From NCBI GenBank assembly GCA_009926935.1, contig RFNZ01000003.1, forward strand, positions 34,551 through 98,550: a stretch of DNA of 64,000 nucleotides. The letters run 5' to 3'. The DNA comes from Pseudomonadota bacterium (GTDB taxonomy: Bacteria; Pseudomonadota; Alphaproteobacteria; Micavibrionales; UBA1664). Both the position numbers and the translations under genes were made by a program. This document shows, one piece after another, positions 28,044 to 37,105 of this stretch (positions are counted from its first letter, which is position 1; each line of letters begins with the position of its first letter). The notes beneath the pieces are model-generated. The model ran no database searches and was not told the origin of the DNA. It saw only the letters and a program-made list of their open reading frames with translations.

Positions 28044-29288
28044 TTACGGCTGTTTATCGATGATGGGTTTGGCTATGGGGTCCATTTTTCTAATGACGGG
28101 CGGCACAGTCGGGTTCATAACTTTTTCAACAGGTGCTATCTCGGGTTTGGCGATCTCTCTTACTGGTTCTGTTGATTGTGTCGTTACTTCCTTGAGTGCT
28201 TCGATTTTAGGTCTTTCTATGGTACCGCCTTCCAAGCGCTTTTCTTCAGCTTGTTCGCGGATGTTGTCGCGGATCGTTTCAGCGCGTTCGCGCATCGTGT
28301 CACGAGCCGTTTCAGCTTTGCCGCGCAAAGTTTCCCGCTTTTGTTCGGCCTTGTCGCGGAGAAGCTCTCTCTTCATCTCGCTTTTTTCCTTGCGGTTCGG
28401 CGCGTTTTCTTTTGAATGACCGTCGTCTTGTGCGCCACCACTGGCTTTTTTCTCTTTGTACATTTTCAAGAGATCACGGCGAGTCAGTTTTCCTTTTAGC
28501 TCGGGATTGGCTGTCTCGATTTCGGTACGGATTTTTTCCATGGCCCTGAACTGATGGATTTTATGCCTTTCCAGCAGGTATTTCTGGCGTTGAGATTTTT
28601 CTACTTCAATTCTTTTTCCCACTATTTCCGGGCGTTTAAGGGCAACGGTGTTAACAGCGCGATCGATTTTTTGTTTGCCCCAAACCTTAACTGGGTCAGG
28701 TACAACGCCGCGACCACGCAGGGTTGTGCCCTGGCCTTTTTTCAGCACGGTTTTATTTTGTGCGCCCGTATCAATTTCCACTTCGCCGTCGCCTACCAAT
28801 ACGCCATATTCACCGTCCAGTTCACCGCCCCAAAAGCGTGTGCCACGGATGCCGATGGAGCCTGAGGGAATATTAACAGTCACCTCCGGATTTTCTTTTT
28901 TTGCGACTAGACCGCTAACATACAAAAATGCACCTTTCGCAACCGAGTAGGTTGCGTTGTTGTCTACACTGTTCGTGTCATCAAAAAAATACTCATCAAG
29001 GACGAGCTGACCGTTTTCCGAGAGGGTTAGCTCGGTCTGGTCAATCAGCATCACGTAAAGTCGTGATTGTGGCCCCGTTGTCAGCGTATCGCCTGTACGC
29101 ACCTGCGTGTTTACGGTTGCCGGCCTTGCCTCCTTGCCAGCCTGGGCCACTGTCGCTTCACCTTCCACTTCAAGGATTGTGCCGATAATATCCGTGTCAT
29201 CGGTGCCTGACTCCTGCGCCTGCGTGGCAGGAATAAAAGCAAAAAAGATTAAAGCCATGCAGGCTAGTTGCAGAGTTCTTATAAACAT
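28044..29288 (-). CDS. secreted FecR-domain protein with charged helical C-terminus
   Basis: Signal peptide; VRTGDTLTTGPQSRLYVMLIDQTELTLSENGQLVLDEY (FecR); RDKAEQKRETLRGKAETARDTMRERAE repeats. Confidence 0.8.
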   Translation of the reverse strand: MFIRTLQLACMALIFFAFIPATQAQESGTDDTDIIGTILEVEGEATVAQAGKEARPATVNTQVRTGDTLTTGPQSRLYVMLIDQTELTLSENGQLVLDEYFFDDTNSVDNNATYSVAKGAFLYVSGLVAKKENPEVTVNIPSGSIGIRGTRFWGGELDGEYGVLVGDGEVEIDTGAQNKTVLKKGQGTTLRGRGVVPDPVKVWGKQKIDRAVNTVALKRPEIVGKRIEVEKSQRQKYLLERHKIHQFRAMEKIRTEIETANPELKGKLTRRDLLKMYKEKKASGGAQDDGHSKENAPNRKEKSEMKRELLRDKAEQKRETLRGKAETARDTMRERAETIRDNIREQAEEKRLEGGTIERPKIEALKEVTTQSTEPVREIAKPEIAPVEKVMNPTVPPVIRKMDPIAKPIIDKQP

Positions 29289-29310
29289 GGAGCCTCCGAA
29301 TAGTGTTGAA

Positions 29311-29991
29311 TTACTGGCTTTTTTTAGTAGCGCGCTTGTGGCCCTTATTGGCTTTGTCTCGTTTATTTTCTCTGCGATCTACGCGGTTTTCAGTACGGTC
29401 GCGTACATCTTCTTTTAGGTCTCGTTTGTCTTCACGGGCATCCTTGCGGTCTTCTGCACGATCACGCCAACCGCCATCGTGCTTGGCATCACGTACATCC
29501 TCGCGACGGTCACGGACATCCTCTTTGCGGTCTACAACGTTTTCTTTGCGATCGCGTACGTTTTCACGGCGATCCCAGCGGTTTTCCCTACGATCTGCCA
29601 AGCCCTCTTGGCTTTGAATTCGCGTGCGGTCATGCACGTCTTCACGAACATCGCCAATTTGTTCGCGGCGATCGCGGATATCTTCCTTCATGTCGCGCAC
29701 GTCTTCGCGGGCATCTGCACGATCTTCCGCGCGATCGCGCCAGCCGCCATCGTGCTGAGCATCGCGTACATCTTCGCGGCGGTCACGGATATCTTCTATT
29801 TTGTCTTTGATCTGCTCGTGCTTGTCACGCCAGTCTTCACGACGATCCTTGCGGTTTTCAATACGGTCCAGCACACGAGCTTTGACTGCTTTTTTTGTGG
29901 TCTCGGTCGTTTGGGTGTCCGTTGCATGCGCTGAAAAGCCACCCAGAATAAGAGGGAAGGCCAGAGCCAGTGTCAAAAAAGTTTTTTTCAT
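29311..29991 (-). CDS. secreted Arg/Asp/Glu repeat protein
   Basis: Signal peptide MKKTFLTLALAFPLILGGFSAHA then tandem RDRREDVRD/DRRENVRDRKE repeats; likely ATG at 29991. Confidence 0.7.
   Translation of the reverse strand: MKKTFLTLALAFPLILGGFSAHATDTQTTETTKKAVKARVLDRIENRKDRREDWRDKHEQIKDKIEDIRDRREDVRDAQHDGGWRDRAEDRADAREDVRDMKEDIRDRREQIGDVREDVHDRTRIQSQEGLADRRENRWDRRENVRDRKENVVDRKEDVRDRREDVRDAKHDGGWRDRAEDRKDAREDKRDLKEDVRDRTENRVDRRENKRDKANKGHKRATKKSQ
29400..29810 (-). repeat. intragenic repeat encoding RREDVRDA(Q/K)HDGGWRDRAEDR(A/K)DARED units
   Basis: Two near-identical ~40-aa blocks visible in the translation. Confidence 0.75.
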
Positions 29992-30016
29992 CGCGGTTAC
30001 TCCTAGAGGATGGTTG

Positions 30017-30895
30017 TCAGGCAGTTTTTGCAAATTCCGTTGATTCCTCGACGAGGCTGATGACGTCGGGCCGCTCAGGTCTGTATGAAACCTCGTAAGC
30101 CTTTTCGAACTGTAGCAGTTCTCCATTGAGGCGTCCCAAACGCTTTTCGACAGCTTCCAGGGTTGGTGTACCCGGGCGCATGGCACCGCGACGTGCTTTC
30201 AAGAAGCCTGCTTTAACGGATAGCTGTACGAGTTCAAGCCATGCGGCTGCGTGCAGGAGGCATTGGTGCGGTTCGGCTATTGCTTTTTCACGACTTACGC
30301 GCTCGATTGCGGGTTCAACCGCAAAGTTGAAGGTGGTTGAGCGTTTGGGATTGCGGAAGATGAGGCCCACCCGCGTTTTTTCCATCATTGCTCCGATGAC
30401 CATGGCGATTGTGGTCTGGTGATCGATGGTGACTCCGCGACCTGCCATATTAAAGGCATTCTCGGCGATTGATACCGCCCGGTCGTATTCATCGCGGTTG
30501 CGGGCGTCGCACTGTTCGATCACGTCGAGGAAAGGGTGGTATTCACCCTCTTTAAAAATTGGCCTGCCGCCGCTGTATACGGCGATCCAGCCCTGATCGT
30601 TGTACTGTTTTTCAAAGTCGGGAAGGGTCGCCTGCCAGTTGGGCCCCCAGCTGTAGCCCGGTGATCTGGATTGGATAGGGCCGTCACGGTAATAGGTTTT
30701 CGCTATCATTGCGGCCATGCGCAAAGTCGTGTGCATGTTCTGGCCCCTTACGATCAGGCGTTCTTCACGCTGGCCTTTTTTGGATATGAGGGGGAGGGCA
30801 ATACGGTTGCCGACCGCGATCATAGGCTCATCATCGGGCGAGCCCTCGCGCAGGATAAATTTTTCACGCAACATGGTCGTGTTGAGCATCAACAT
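30017..30895 (-). CDS. hypothetical protein
   Basis: 292 aa ORF upstream of the charged repeat gene. Confidence 0.6.
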   Translation of the reverse strand: MLMLNTTMLREKFILREGSPDDEPMIAVGNRIALPLISKKGQREERLIVRGQNMHTTLRMAAMIAKTYYRDGPIQSRSPGYSWGPNWQATLPDFEKQYNDQGWIAVYSGGRPIFKEGEYHPFLDVIEQCDARNRDEYDRAVSIAENAFNMAGRGVTIDHQTTIAMVIGAMMEKTRVGLIFRNPKRSTTFNFAVEPAIERVSREKAIAEPHQCLLHAAAWLELVQLSVKAGFLKARRGAMRPGTPTLEAVEKRLGRLNGELLQFEKAYEVSYRPERPDVISLVEESTEFAKTA

Positions 30896-30956
30896 GGCGA
30901 CAAGAGTAGCGTATTCGGAGGAGGCTACAAATCAGAATCAGGCTGTCAGGAGGCTA

Positions 30957-31766
30957 TTAGAAGCCCATGGCCATTTTGGGGGCCATGCCCGGCTTTTGAA
31001 CCATCGATACATCGATCGGTTTTTCATAGGCCTTGCCATTGCTTTGGAGAGCCATGTGTGGTTTTTCCTTAGCGGCGACCATGTATGTTTCCGTTTCGCC
31101 CGTCTGGCCGTTTGGCACAGTAACGCGGTGAGCATGAGAGACGCCGCAGCGTTTAAAAACAGCAAGTTCCTCGACGTTTTTAAGGTGAATTGCCATCTTG
31201 GCTTTAAGCATTTTACGCTTGTTCTCGCTGCCTTTGAGCTGGAGATGGCGTTTGCGCTTCATAGCATCGCGCAGGATAGAGGTTGAAGGTGTGGCCTTTG
31301 GTGCCTTTTCAGGCTCCTTCTTTTTGGACAGGCGGAACATCGAGGTTGCGCCCGCCTTCATGTCTTTTTTGTACTTTGGATCGTCCTTGCGGGCTTCTGA
31401 AAGGCCCATCAGGAAACCGGAGGCAAGATCAATACCTGTGGCGACAGAGCCCTGTGTGGCCATGCCAACGGCATCCATTGCCATATCCATGCCTATCTTG
31501 CCCATAGCGCCCATAATGATATCGCCAAAATCGCTATCAACTTCCACGCCCACATCGCGCAACATGGCAATGGCCGGCAAAAGCGGATCTTTTGGGTCCT
31601 GGGGAAGTTTTGAGAGTTCCTTGTGAACATCCATGAACGCGTTCATCTCTTGCGAGAAGAGCCCTTCTACAGGCAGCTCGTGGCTGGTTTCGATGGAATT
31701 GATGCGCTTGGCTTCTGTCACGGTCCCTGATCCTTTTATGATCTTTATGGGACTACAGTAGCGCAA
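30957..31766 (-). CDS. hypothetical protein
   Basis: ORF with Met-rich central region; start uncertain. Confidence 0.5.
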   Translation of the reverse strand: MRYCSPIKIIKGSGTVTEAKRINSIETSHELPVEGLFSQEMNAFMDVHKELSKLPQDPKDPLLPAIAMLRDVGVEVDSDFGDIIMGAMGKIGMDMAMDAVGMATQGSVATGIDLASGFLMGLSEARKDDPKYKKDMKAGATSMFRLSKKKEPEKAPKATPSTSILRDAMKRKRHLQLKGSENKRKMLKAKMAIHLKNVEELAVFKRCGVSHAHRVTVPNGQTGETETYMVAAKEKPHMALQSNGKAYEKPIDVSMVQKPGMAPKMAMGF

Positions 31767-31850
31767 TTATGGTAAATACAAGGTTAAGATTGCCTAAGAT
31801 TTTCGGCAAATACCCTGAAAATTGAGAAAATATGGTTTTTGGGTAAATTA

Positions 31851-32177
31851 CTAAAGTGAGCTTGAGCGTTCAATGATGCTGGAAACCCATGCGTTCAGGC
31901 TTTTGCCTGCCATGCGGGCGGATGCGGCGGCAGCCTTGTGTAAGTCGGGTGTGACGCGTACGACAAACTGGCCAGAAAATGGTTTTTCTGGCTCCTCGCC
32001 CCGTTGTTCGCAGTAATCAAGATAATCGTCTATAGAGTCTTTGAAGGCTTTCAGAAGTTCTTTCGCGGTTTTGCCCTGGAAGGTGATGACATCGCGCGTG
32101 TTCATGACCTCGCCGTGGAAAATCCCCGCGTCTTCATCCAGTTCAAACTGGCCTATGTAGCCTTTGTATTTCATCAT
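31851..32177 (-). CDS. hicB: HicB family antitoxin
   Basis: YKGYIGQFELDEDAGIFHGEV...FQGKTAKELLKAFKDSIDDYLDYC and ribbon-helix-helix-like C-terminus. Confidence 0.9.
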   Translation of the reverse strand: MMKYKGYIGQFELDEDAGIFHGEVMNTRDVITFQGKTAKELLKAFKDSIDDYLDYCEQRGEEPEKPFSGQFVVRVTPDLHKAAAASARMAGKSLNAWVSSIIERSSSL

Positions 32178-32437
32178 GGTTTTACTCCTGCTTCCTCCAA
32201 GAAGCGGCGCATGGATTTAAGCGCGCCTTTATCCGTTTCCTTTTGCGGGTGCGGGCGGTGAAAAACCGCGCGGACCCCATTTAGGGCTATCCGTACCCGT
32301 GACCCCGCACCTTCCGATATATCAGCCCCCAGCGCAGCCAATAGCGTTTCAATATCCTTCCACGCCACGTCGGAACGCACAGGGTTTGCAAACACCCTTT
32401 CCAAAGTCTTCTGATGTTTACTCGATAATGATACCAT
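32174..32437 (-). CDS. hicA: HicA family toxin
   Basis: VAWKDIETLLAALGADISEGAGSRVRIALNGVRAVFHRPHPQKETDKGALKSMRRFLEEAGV. Confidence 0.85.
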   Translation of the reverse strand: MVSLSSKHQKTLERVFANPVRSDVAWKDIETLLAALGADISEGAGSRVRIALNGVRAVFHRPHPQKETDKGALKSMRRFLEEAGVKP

Positions 32438-32446
32438 ATTTTGATA

Positions 32447-33097
32447 CTATTTTGTCAAGGTTCTATTTTTAAGACCTTCAAAAATCTCATTTATTTTTTC
32501 TTCGGTATCAATCATCTTTTCAATCATTTTTCGGATACCCCAATAAAAAGTTGTTGGAGCAAATTCTAAAGTATCCTCAGCGCTCATCTCTATAGAATTA
32601 CTACCAAAATCATGTTTTGGTTTTATAATTCGTTGGGATAATCCCTCGTTGCTCTCGATATGAGGTAGTAAAAAAGATACTGGTTGAGCATTACCGTTTT
32701 TTTTGAAACGAATATTCAGACTATGTGCTGCGGGGTTTCTAAGTGTTTTATAAAGTGCTTTAACAGCGTCTTCCCTTGTGATGCCCTTGGGTGTATCGAG
32801 TTCCCAAGGATAAAATTCTGTAAGAACGCCTTCGAAGTGTTTTTTGGCGCAGCCAGTTTCCCTATATTCCGCTGGTTTATATAAAGTAGAAGAAACTCCG
32901 GAGACGATACTCAAACACATCAAAGAGGCTGTAGTGTGAGGACAAACAGGGGGCATGCCTTCTGTCTCAAGCCATTTTGTTGAGAGGATATAGTGAAGCT
33001 CTTTTAGCCAGTTCTCTTGAAGTGGGTTCAGTATCGCGCCAAGCTTTTGTTCCGCGTATTCCGTTATTTGAAGGCGTGGGTAACTAAATTGTTCCAT
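32447..33097 (-). CDS. hypothetical protein, candidate HEPN-like
   Basis: AT-rich ORF with RNPAAH (R-N-x3-H) at 32723-32740. Confidence 0.5.
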   Translation of the reverse strand: MEQFSYPRLQITEYAEQKLGAILNPLQENWLKELHYILSTKWLETEGMPPVCPHTTASLMCLSIVSGVSSTLYKPAEYRETGCAKKHFEGVLTEFYPWELDTPKGITREDAVKALYKTLRNPAAHSLNIRFKKNGNAQPVSFLLPHIESNEGLSQRIIKPKHDFGSNSIEMSAEDTLEFAPTTFYWGIRKMIEKMIDTEEKINEIFEGLKNRTLTK

Positions 33098-33179
33098 TTT
33101 TCACCTGTTCAATATCTGGATACCCGCCTTCGCGAGTATGACGCGCGTGGGGTCGTACAGTTGAGAGTTATCTAGATGG

Positions 33180-35006
33180 TCACTTCTCATTCCCCATGCG
33201 CAGGGCTTCGATGAAGGCGGATTGGGGGATGTCCACCTCGCCGTATTGCTGCATCTTTTTCTTACCCTCTTTTTGCTTGTCGAGCAGCTTGCGTTTGCGG
33301 GTAATGTCGCCGCCGTAGCATTTGGCCAACACGTCTTTTTTGAGGGCTGAAATATCTTCCCGCGCTATAACCTTGGCGCCGATAGATGCCTGAATGGCCA
33401 CCTTGATGAGCTGCCTTGGGATGAGGTCCTTGAGGCGTTCGCAAAGCTGGCGGCCGCGGCGTTCGGCCTGCGCCCTATGGACAATCATGGCCAGCGCATC
33501 CACGGGTTCTTGGTTCACCAGAATATCCATTTTGACAAGGTCGTCTTCGCGGAAGCCGTCGAGGTGGTAATCGAAGCTGGCGTAGCCGCGGGAGATGGAT
33601 TTGAGGCGGTCGTAAAAATCGAACACGACTTCGTTGAGCGGCAGGCGGTACACCAGCATGGCGCGGTTGCCGGCGTAGGTCAGTTCCAGCTGTTCGCCGC
33701 GACGTTCTTGGCAGAGCTGCAAGAGCCCGCCCAGATATTCGTCTGGCACCAGAATGGTGGCTTTGATGAGCGGTTCTTCAATAGCCTTGATGCGCGTGAC
33801 TTCCGGCATATCGACGGGGTTATAAAGTTCCATCGTTTCGCCGTTGGTCAGGTGGATTTTGTAGACCACGCTTGGCGCTGTGGGGATGAGTTCAAGGTTG
33901 AATTCACGGCTGAGGCGTTCCTGAATAATCTCCATATGCAGGAGCCCCAAAAAGCCGCAGCGGAAGCCAAGGCCGAGGGCCTGTGAGGCCTCGGGTTCGT
34001 AATGCAAGGATGCGTCGTTGAGTGCCAATTTGCCCAAGCTATCGCGCAGGTGTTCGAAGTTGGAGGCATCCGCCGGAAAGAGCGAGCAGAAAACCATAGG
34101 GATGGACGGCTTAAAGCCGGGCAGGGCGGCGCTTGCCTGATTGCGTTCATCGGTAATGGTATCGCCGACTTTGGTATCGGAGATTGTTTTGATGGCGGCC
34201 GTTATAAAACCCATCTCGCCGGGTTTGAGTTCGTTCACCATCACGTGTTTTGGGGTGAATATGCCCACGCGTTCCACATCGCGCACACTGTTGGTGTTCA
34301 TGAAACGGATTTTCTGGCCTTTTTTGAGCGTGCCGTCAAAAACGCGCACAAGGATAACAACGCCCAAATAGCTATCGTACCAGCTATCCACCAGCAGGGC
34401 TTTGAGCGGTGCGTTCGGGTCGCCTTTGGGGGCTGGCAATTGTGTAACAATGGCTTCCAGCAGTTTATCGATGTTGATGCCGGATTTGCCCGATACCTCG
34501 ACTGCGTGGGTGGTATCGAGGCCGATCACATCCTCGATTTGCTTTTTAGTTGCTTCGACATCAGAGGCGGGTAAGTCAATTTTGTTGATGACAGGTAAAA
34601 TTTCGAGGTTGTTATCAAGCGCCTGATAGACGTTGGCGAGCGTCTGGGCCTCAACCCCTTGTGTTGAATCGACAACCAACAGCGCGCCCTCGCAAGATGC
34701 CAGCGAGCGGGATACCTCGTAGCTGAAGTCCACGTGGCCTGGTGTGTCCATGAGGTTCAGCTGGTACGTCTGTCCATCTTTTGCTTTGTAATTGAGGCGG
34801 ACGGTCTGGGCCTTGATGGTAATGCCGCGTTCTTTTTCAATATCCATGTTGTCGAGCACTTGTTCCGTCATCTCGCGCAGTTCGAGGCCCCCGCAGCTTT
34901 GAATCAGACGGTCGGCCAGTGTGGATTTGCCATGGTCGATATGGGCAATAATGGAAAAATTGCGGATGCGGGACTGATCACTCACTGTAAAATCCTTATA
35001 AATCAA
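33180..35006 (-). CDS. lepA: elongation factor 4
   Basis: [56 protein letters not shown]. Confidence 0.98.
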   Translation of the reverse strand: MIYKDFTVSDQSRIRNFSIIAHIDHGKSTLADRLIQSCGGLELREMTEQVLDNMDIEKERGITIKAQTVRLNYKAKDGQTYQLNLMDTPGHVDFSYEVSRSLASCEGALLVVDSTQGVEAQTLANVYQALDNNLEILPVINKIDLPASDVEATKKQIEDVIGLDTTHAVEVSGKSGINIDKLLEAIVTQLPAPKGDPNAPLKALLVDSWYDSYLGVVILVRVFDGTLKKGQKIRFMNTNSVRDVERVGIFTPKHVMVNELKPGEMGFITAAIKTISDTKVGDTITDERNQASAALPGFKPSIPMVFCSLFPADASNFEHLRDSLGKLALNDASLHYEPEASQALGLGFRCGFLGLLHMEIIQERLSREFNLELIPTAPSVVYKIHLTNGETMELYNPVDMPEVTRIKAIEEPLIKATILVPDEYLGGLLQLCQERRGEQLELTYAGNRAMLVYRLPLNEVVFDFYDRLKSISRGYASFDYHLDGFREDDLVKMDILVNQEPVDALAMIVHRAQAERRGRQLCERLKDLIPRQLIKVAIQASIGAKVIAREDISALKKDVLAKCYGGDITRKRKLLDKQKEGKKKMQQYGEVDIPQSAFIEALRMGNEK

Positions 35007-35058
35007 ATCGCTCGCGGATTTTTAAGGCCCGCGAGCGTAAGATTCAAGGAAATTAAGG

Positions 35059-35223
35059 TTAGGACAATCCCGGCACTGCGGGGCTGTTGCCTTTTAGGCC
35101 CAAGCCTTGATCTGCATGGTTGACTTCAGGCATTAATCCTGGAATCCCTTCGTTGGCCAGCACTGTCATCGGTGATCCACTACCATTTACGGCGCTTGCT
35201 CCTAAGGCTACATGATCTTTCAT
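35059..35223 (-). CDS. small protein, unknown
   Basis: 54 aa MKDHVALGASAVNGSGSPMTVLANEGIPGLMPEVNHADQGLGLKGNSPAVPGLS with GGGAGAGA RBS; below the ORF-track cutoff. Confidence 0.5.
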   Translation of the reverse strand: MKDHVALGASAVNGSGSPMTVLANEGIPGLMPEVNHADQGLGLKGNSPAVPGLS

Positions 35224-35234
35224 GGTCTCTCTCC

Positions 35235-35588
35235 CTATGCTGCGTGGATGATCAGGGGCAGATCGACCCCGAACTCCACTTTCTTTGTTGTTGGATTCAT
35301 TTGAATGATGCTTATGACGTAAGCATTGTGAAAATAGGCACGTAGCCTTGGGTCTACCGGGATCCCGAAGTTTCTTATATCGCCGTCTTCAAGTACGAAA
35401 TCTACACGGCTTGTTTTGGTATCGTATTCGATCCAAGAAAGCGTACGCGTAAAAGGCTTATCGTGGAAAACGCATATATCTGCGTTGTCACTTACCCAAA
35501 GATTTAGGGCCATATCCATGTCATCGTATTTCGCTTGCGCTCCGCCGATGGGGGAGTTTGGAAACGGAGATGGTTGAACATTTACCAT
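35235..35588 (-). CDS. hypothetical protein, paralog of 35675..35998
   Basis: Shares FHDKPF..xxSW(I/L)EY and (V/I)RNFG(I/V)P with neighbour. Confidence 0.6.
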   Translation of the reverse strand: MVNVQPSPFPNSPIGGAQAKYDDMDMALNLWVSDNADICVFHDKPFTRTLSWIEYDTKTSRVDFVLEDGDIRNFGIPVDPRLRAYFHNAYVISIIQMNPTTKKVEFGVDLPLIIHAA

Positions 35589-35674
35589 AGAGATCGTTTT
35601 GCCCTGTTATCCGGTCTGGTTAGTTGCCTCTATCTCACCATACAAATCTTAACAAAAACTTAAAATTATGTAAA

Positions 35675-35998
35675 TTAATGATAGGGCAGTCCTTGGATGA
35701 CCAGGGGCACATCCTTGCCGCTGATGACCTTTTTGGTTTCAGGGTTTTTGTGGATGACATACGCCTTTTTGGCAGAGGCTACGGCAGGCTTGTATTTCTC
35801 AGGCAGAGGTACGCCAAAGTTACGTACCTCGCCATCCTCGGTCATGAACTCGATGGTGTTTGTATCGGGATTGTATTCCAGCCACGAAATGGGTTTTGAA
35901 AACGGTTTGTCATGGAAAAAGCAAACCTCACCTTGAGAGGCAACAAAAACGGTGATGGCCAAATGCTCATCCGGGTTTTTTTGGATGCTGCTCATCAC
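35675..35998 (-). CDS. hypothetical protein, paralog of 35235..35588
   Basis: FHDKPFSKPISWLEYNPDTNTIEFMTEDGEVRNFGVPLP. Confidence 0.6.
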   Translation of the reverse strand: MMSSIQKNPDEHLAITVFVASQGEVCFFHDKPFSKPISWLEYNPDTNTIEFMTEDGEVRNFGVPLPEKYKPAVASAKKAYVIHKNPETKKVISGKDVPLVIQGLPYH

Positions 35999-37062
35999 AT
36001 GCCCCCTGTCATTTGAGGTTTGGGTGCCGCTTTTGGTGGTCCTGCAAGTGCCAACTGTTGTTTTGGTTCGGCTGCGGCTAGCGCTGGCTTGGATTGAGGA
36101 AAGCCTTCATCGGCATCATCATGCTCGCTGCTCAAGGCTGCGATGGTTGGGTCTACCTCCGGTTCAACATCTTCAGCTTCGCGCGAGAAAGTGGGTTTTG
36201 GGGCAACAGGCGCGGACCCTGCAGGCGCAGCTTCGCTTGCGGCAGTCAGTTGGCTTGTAGGGGCGTCTTTTTTGGAGATATCTTTTGCGAATTCCCGTTT
36301 GTTGTCGGGGCCGTCACGCGACATGTTGAATTCGCCCTCTGTCAGGTTTGTAAAGCTTGGTGAATTGTCGCCAAAATCGAGTTTCTGACCTTTGCGGTCA
36401 CCATTCATAAGCTCGTCATGTTTTTTTGTGAGCTGCTCGTATTCTTTTTTGGCTTCCTCGCCGTCTACTTTTTCGAGTTCGCCGGATTCAGGATTGCGTT
36501 TGTAAACGCCTGGCATAAATGTTTTACCATCCGAGGATACGACCGTGTTATCGCCTACATAGGCGCTGTCTTTATCCATGATGATGCCTTTATGATCAAA
36601 ACCGCTTTTCTGAGGCTCTGAGGCGTCATCAAGTTTTCCAATACTAAAGGTTGATGTTTCATCGGCGCTTTCTTGCCCTTTGGGGCCACCTTCTGGCGCT
36701 TTTTTTGAAAATGCGCTCTTGATTTTTTTACCAAGGGCATTGAGAAACTTTTCTGTCCCGGCTTTCAAGGCACGCTGGAGCATGACTTCATCGCGGGCGA
36801 TCATTTGGGCGATATCGGATTTCATGCCTGTTTCCATCAGCTGCTGGCTGCGCTGCTGGATTTGAAGAGATTCCATAGGAGTTAAAGGTTGCTGGCCCTG
36901 TTGCTCAGGCTTTTTCTCTGCGCCATCATTTGCGCTATCTGTGTTGTCAGGCGCATCATTAGCCTCTTCAGCAGGCGCAGGCGTGGCCGTCGCAACTTTG
37001 CTGGGTACTGCGGGTACACCTGGGGCTGGGGTGGCCATGGATCGGTTTCCTTCACCGTCCAT
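35995..37062 (-). CDS. hypothetical low-complexity protein
   Basis: 355 aa Pro/Ala/Lys-rich; overlaps the downstream start by ATGA. Confidence 0.55.
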   Translation of the reverse strand: MDGEGNRSMATPAPGVPAVPSKVATATPAPAEEANDAPDNTDSANDGAEKKPEQQGQQPLTPMESLQIQQRSQQLMETGMKSDIAQMIARDEVMLQRALKAGTEKFLNALGKKIKSAFSKKAPEGGPKGQESADETSTFSIGKLDDASEPQKSGFDHKGIIMDKDSAYVGDNTVVSSDGKTFMPGVYKRNPESGELEKVDGEEAKKEYEQLTKKHDELMNGDRKGQKLDFGDNSPSFTNLTEGEFNMSRDGPDNKREFAKDISKKDAPTSQLTAASEAAPAGSAPVAPKPTFSREAEDVEPEVDPTIAALSSEHDDADEGFPQSKPALAAAEPKQQLALAGPPKAAPKPQMTGGM

Positions 37063-37105
37063 ATAAGCATCGAAATATTAATAATATGTAAAATTATTAG
37101 ATGGA

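Noticed and set aside
29479-29934. 151-aa forward ORF rich in hydrophobic residues (MLGITYILATVTDILFAVYNVFFAI...)
   Set aside because: It is the antisense of the Arg/Asp/Glu repeat gene; complementing GAC/CGC/GAA-type codons automatically gives Val/Ala/Phe/Ile codons, so the membrane-protein look is an artefact
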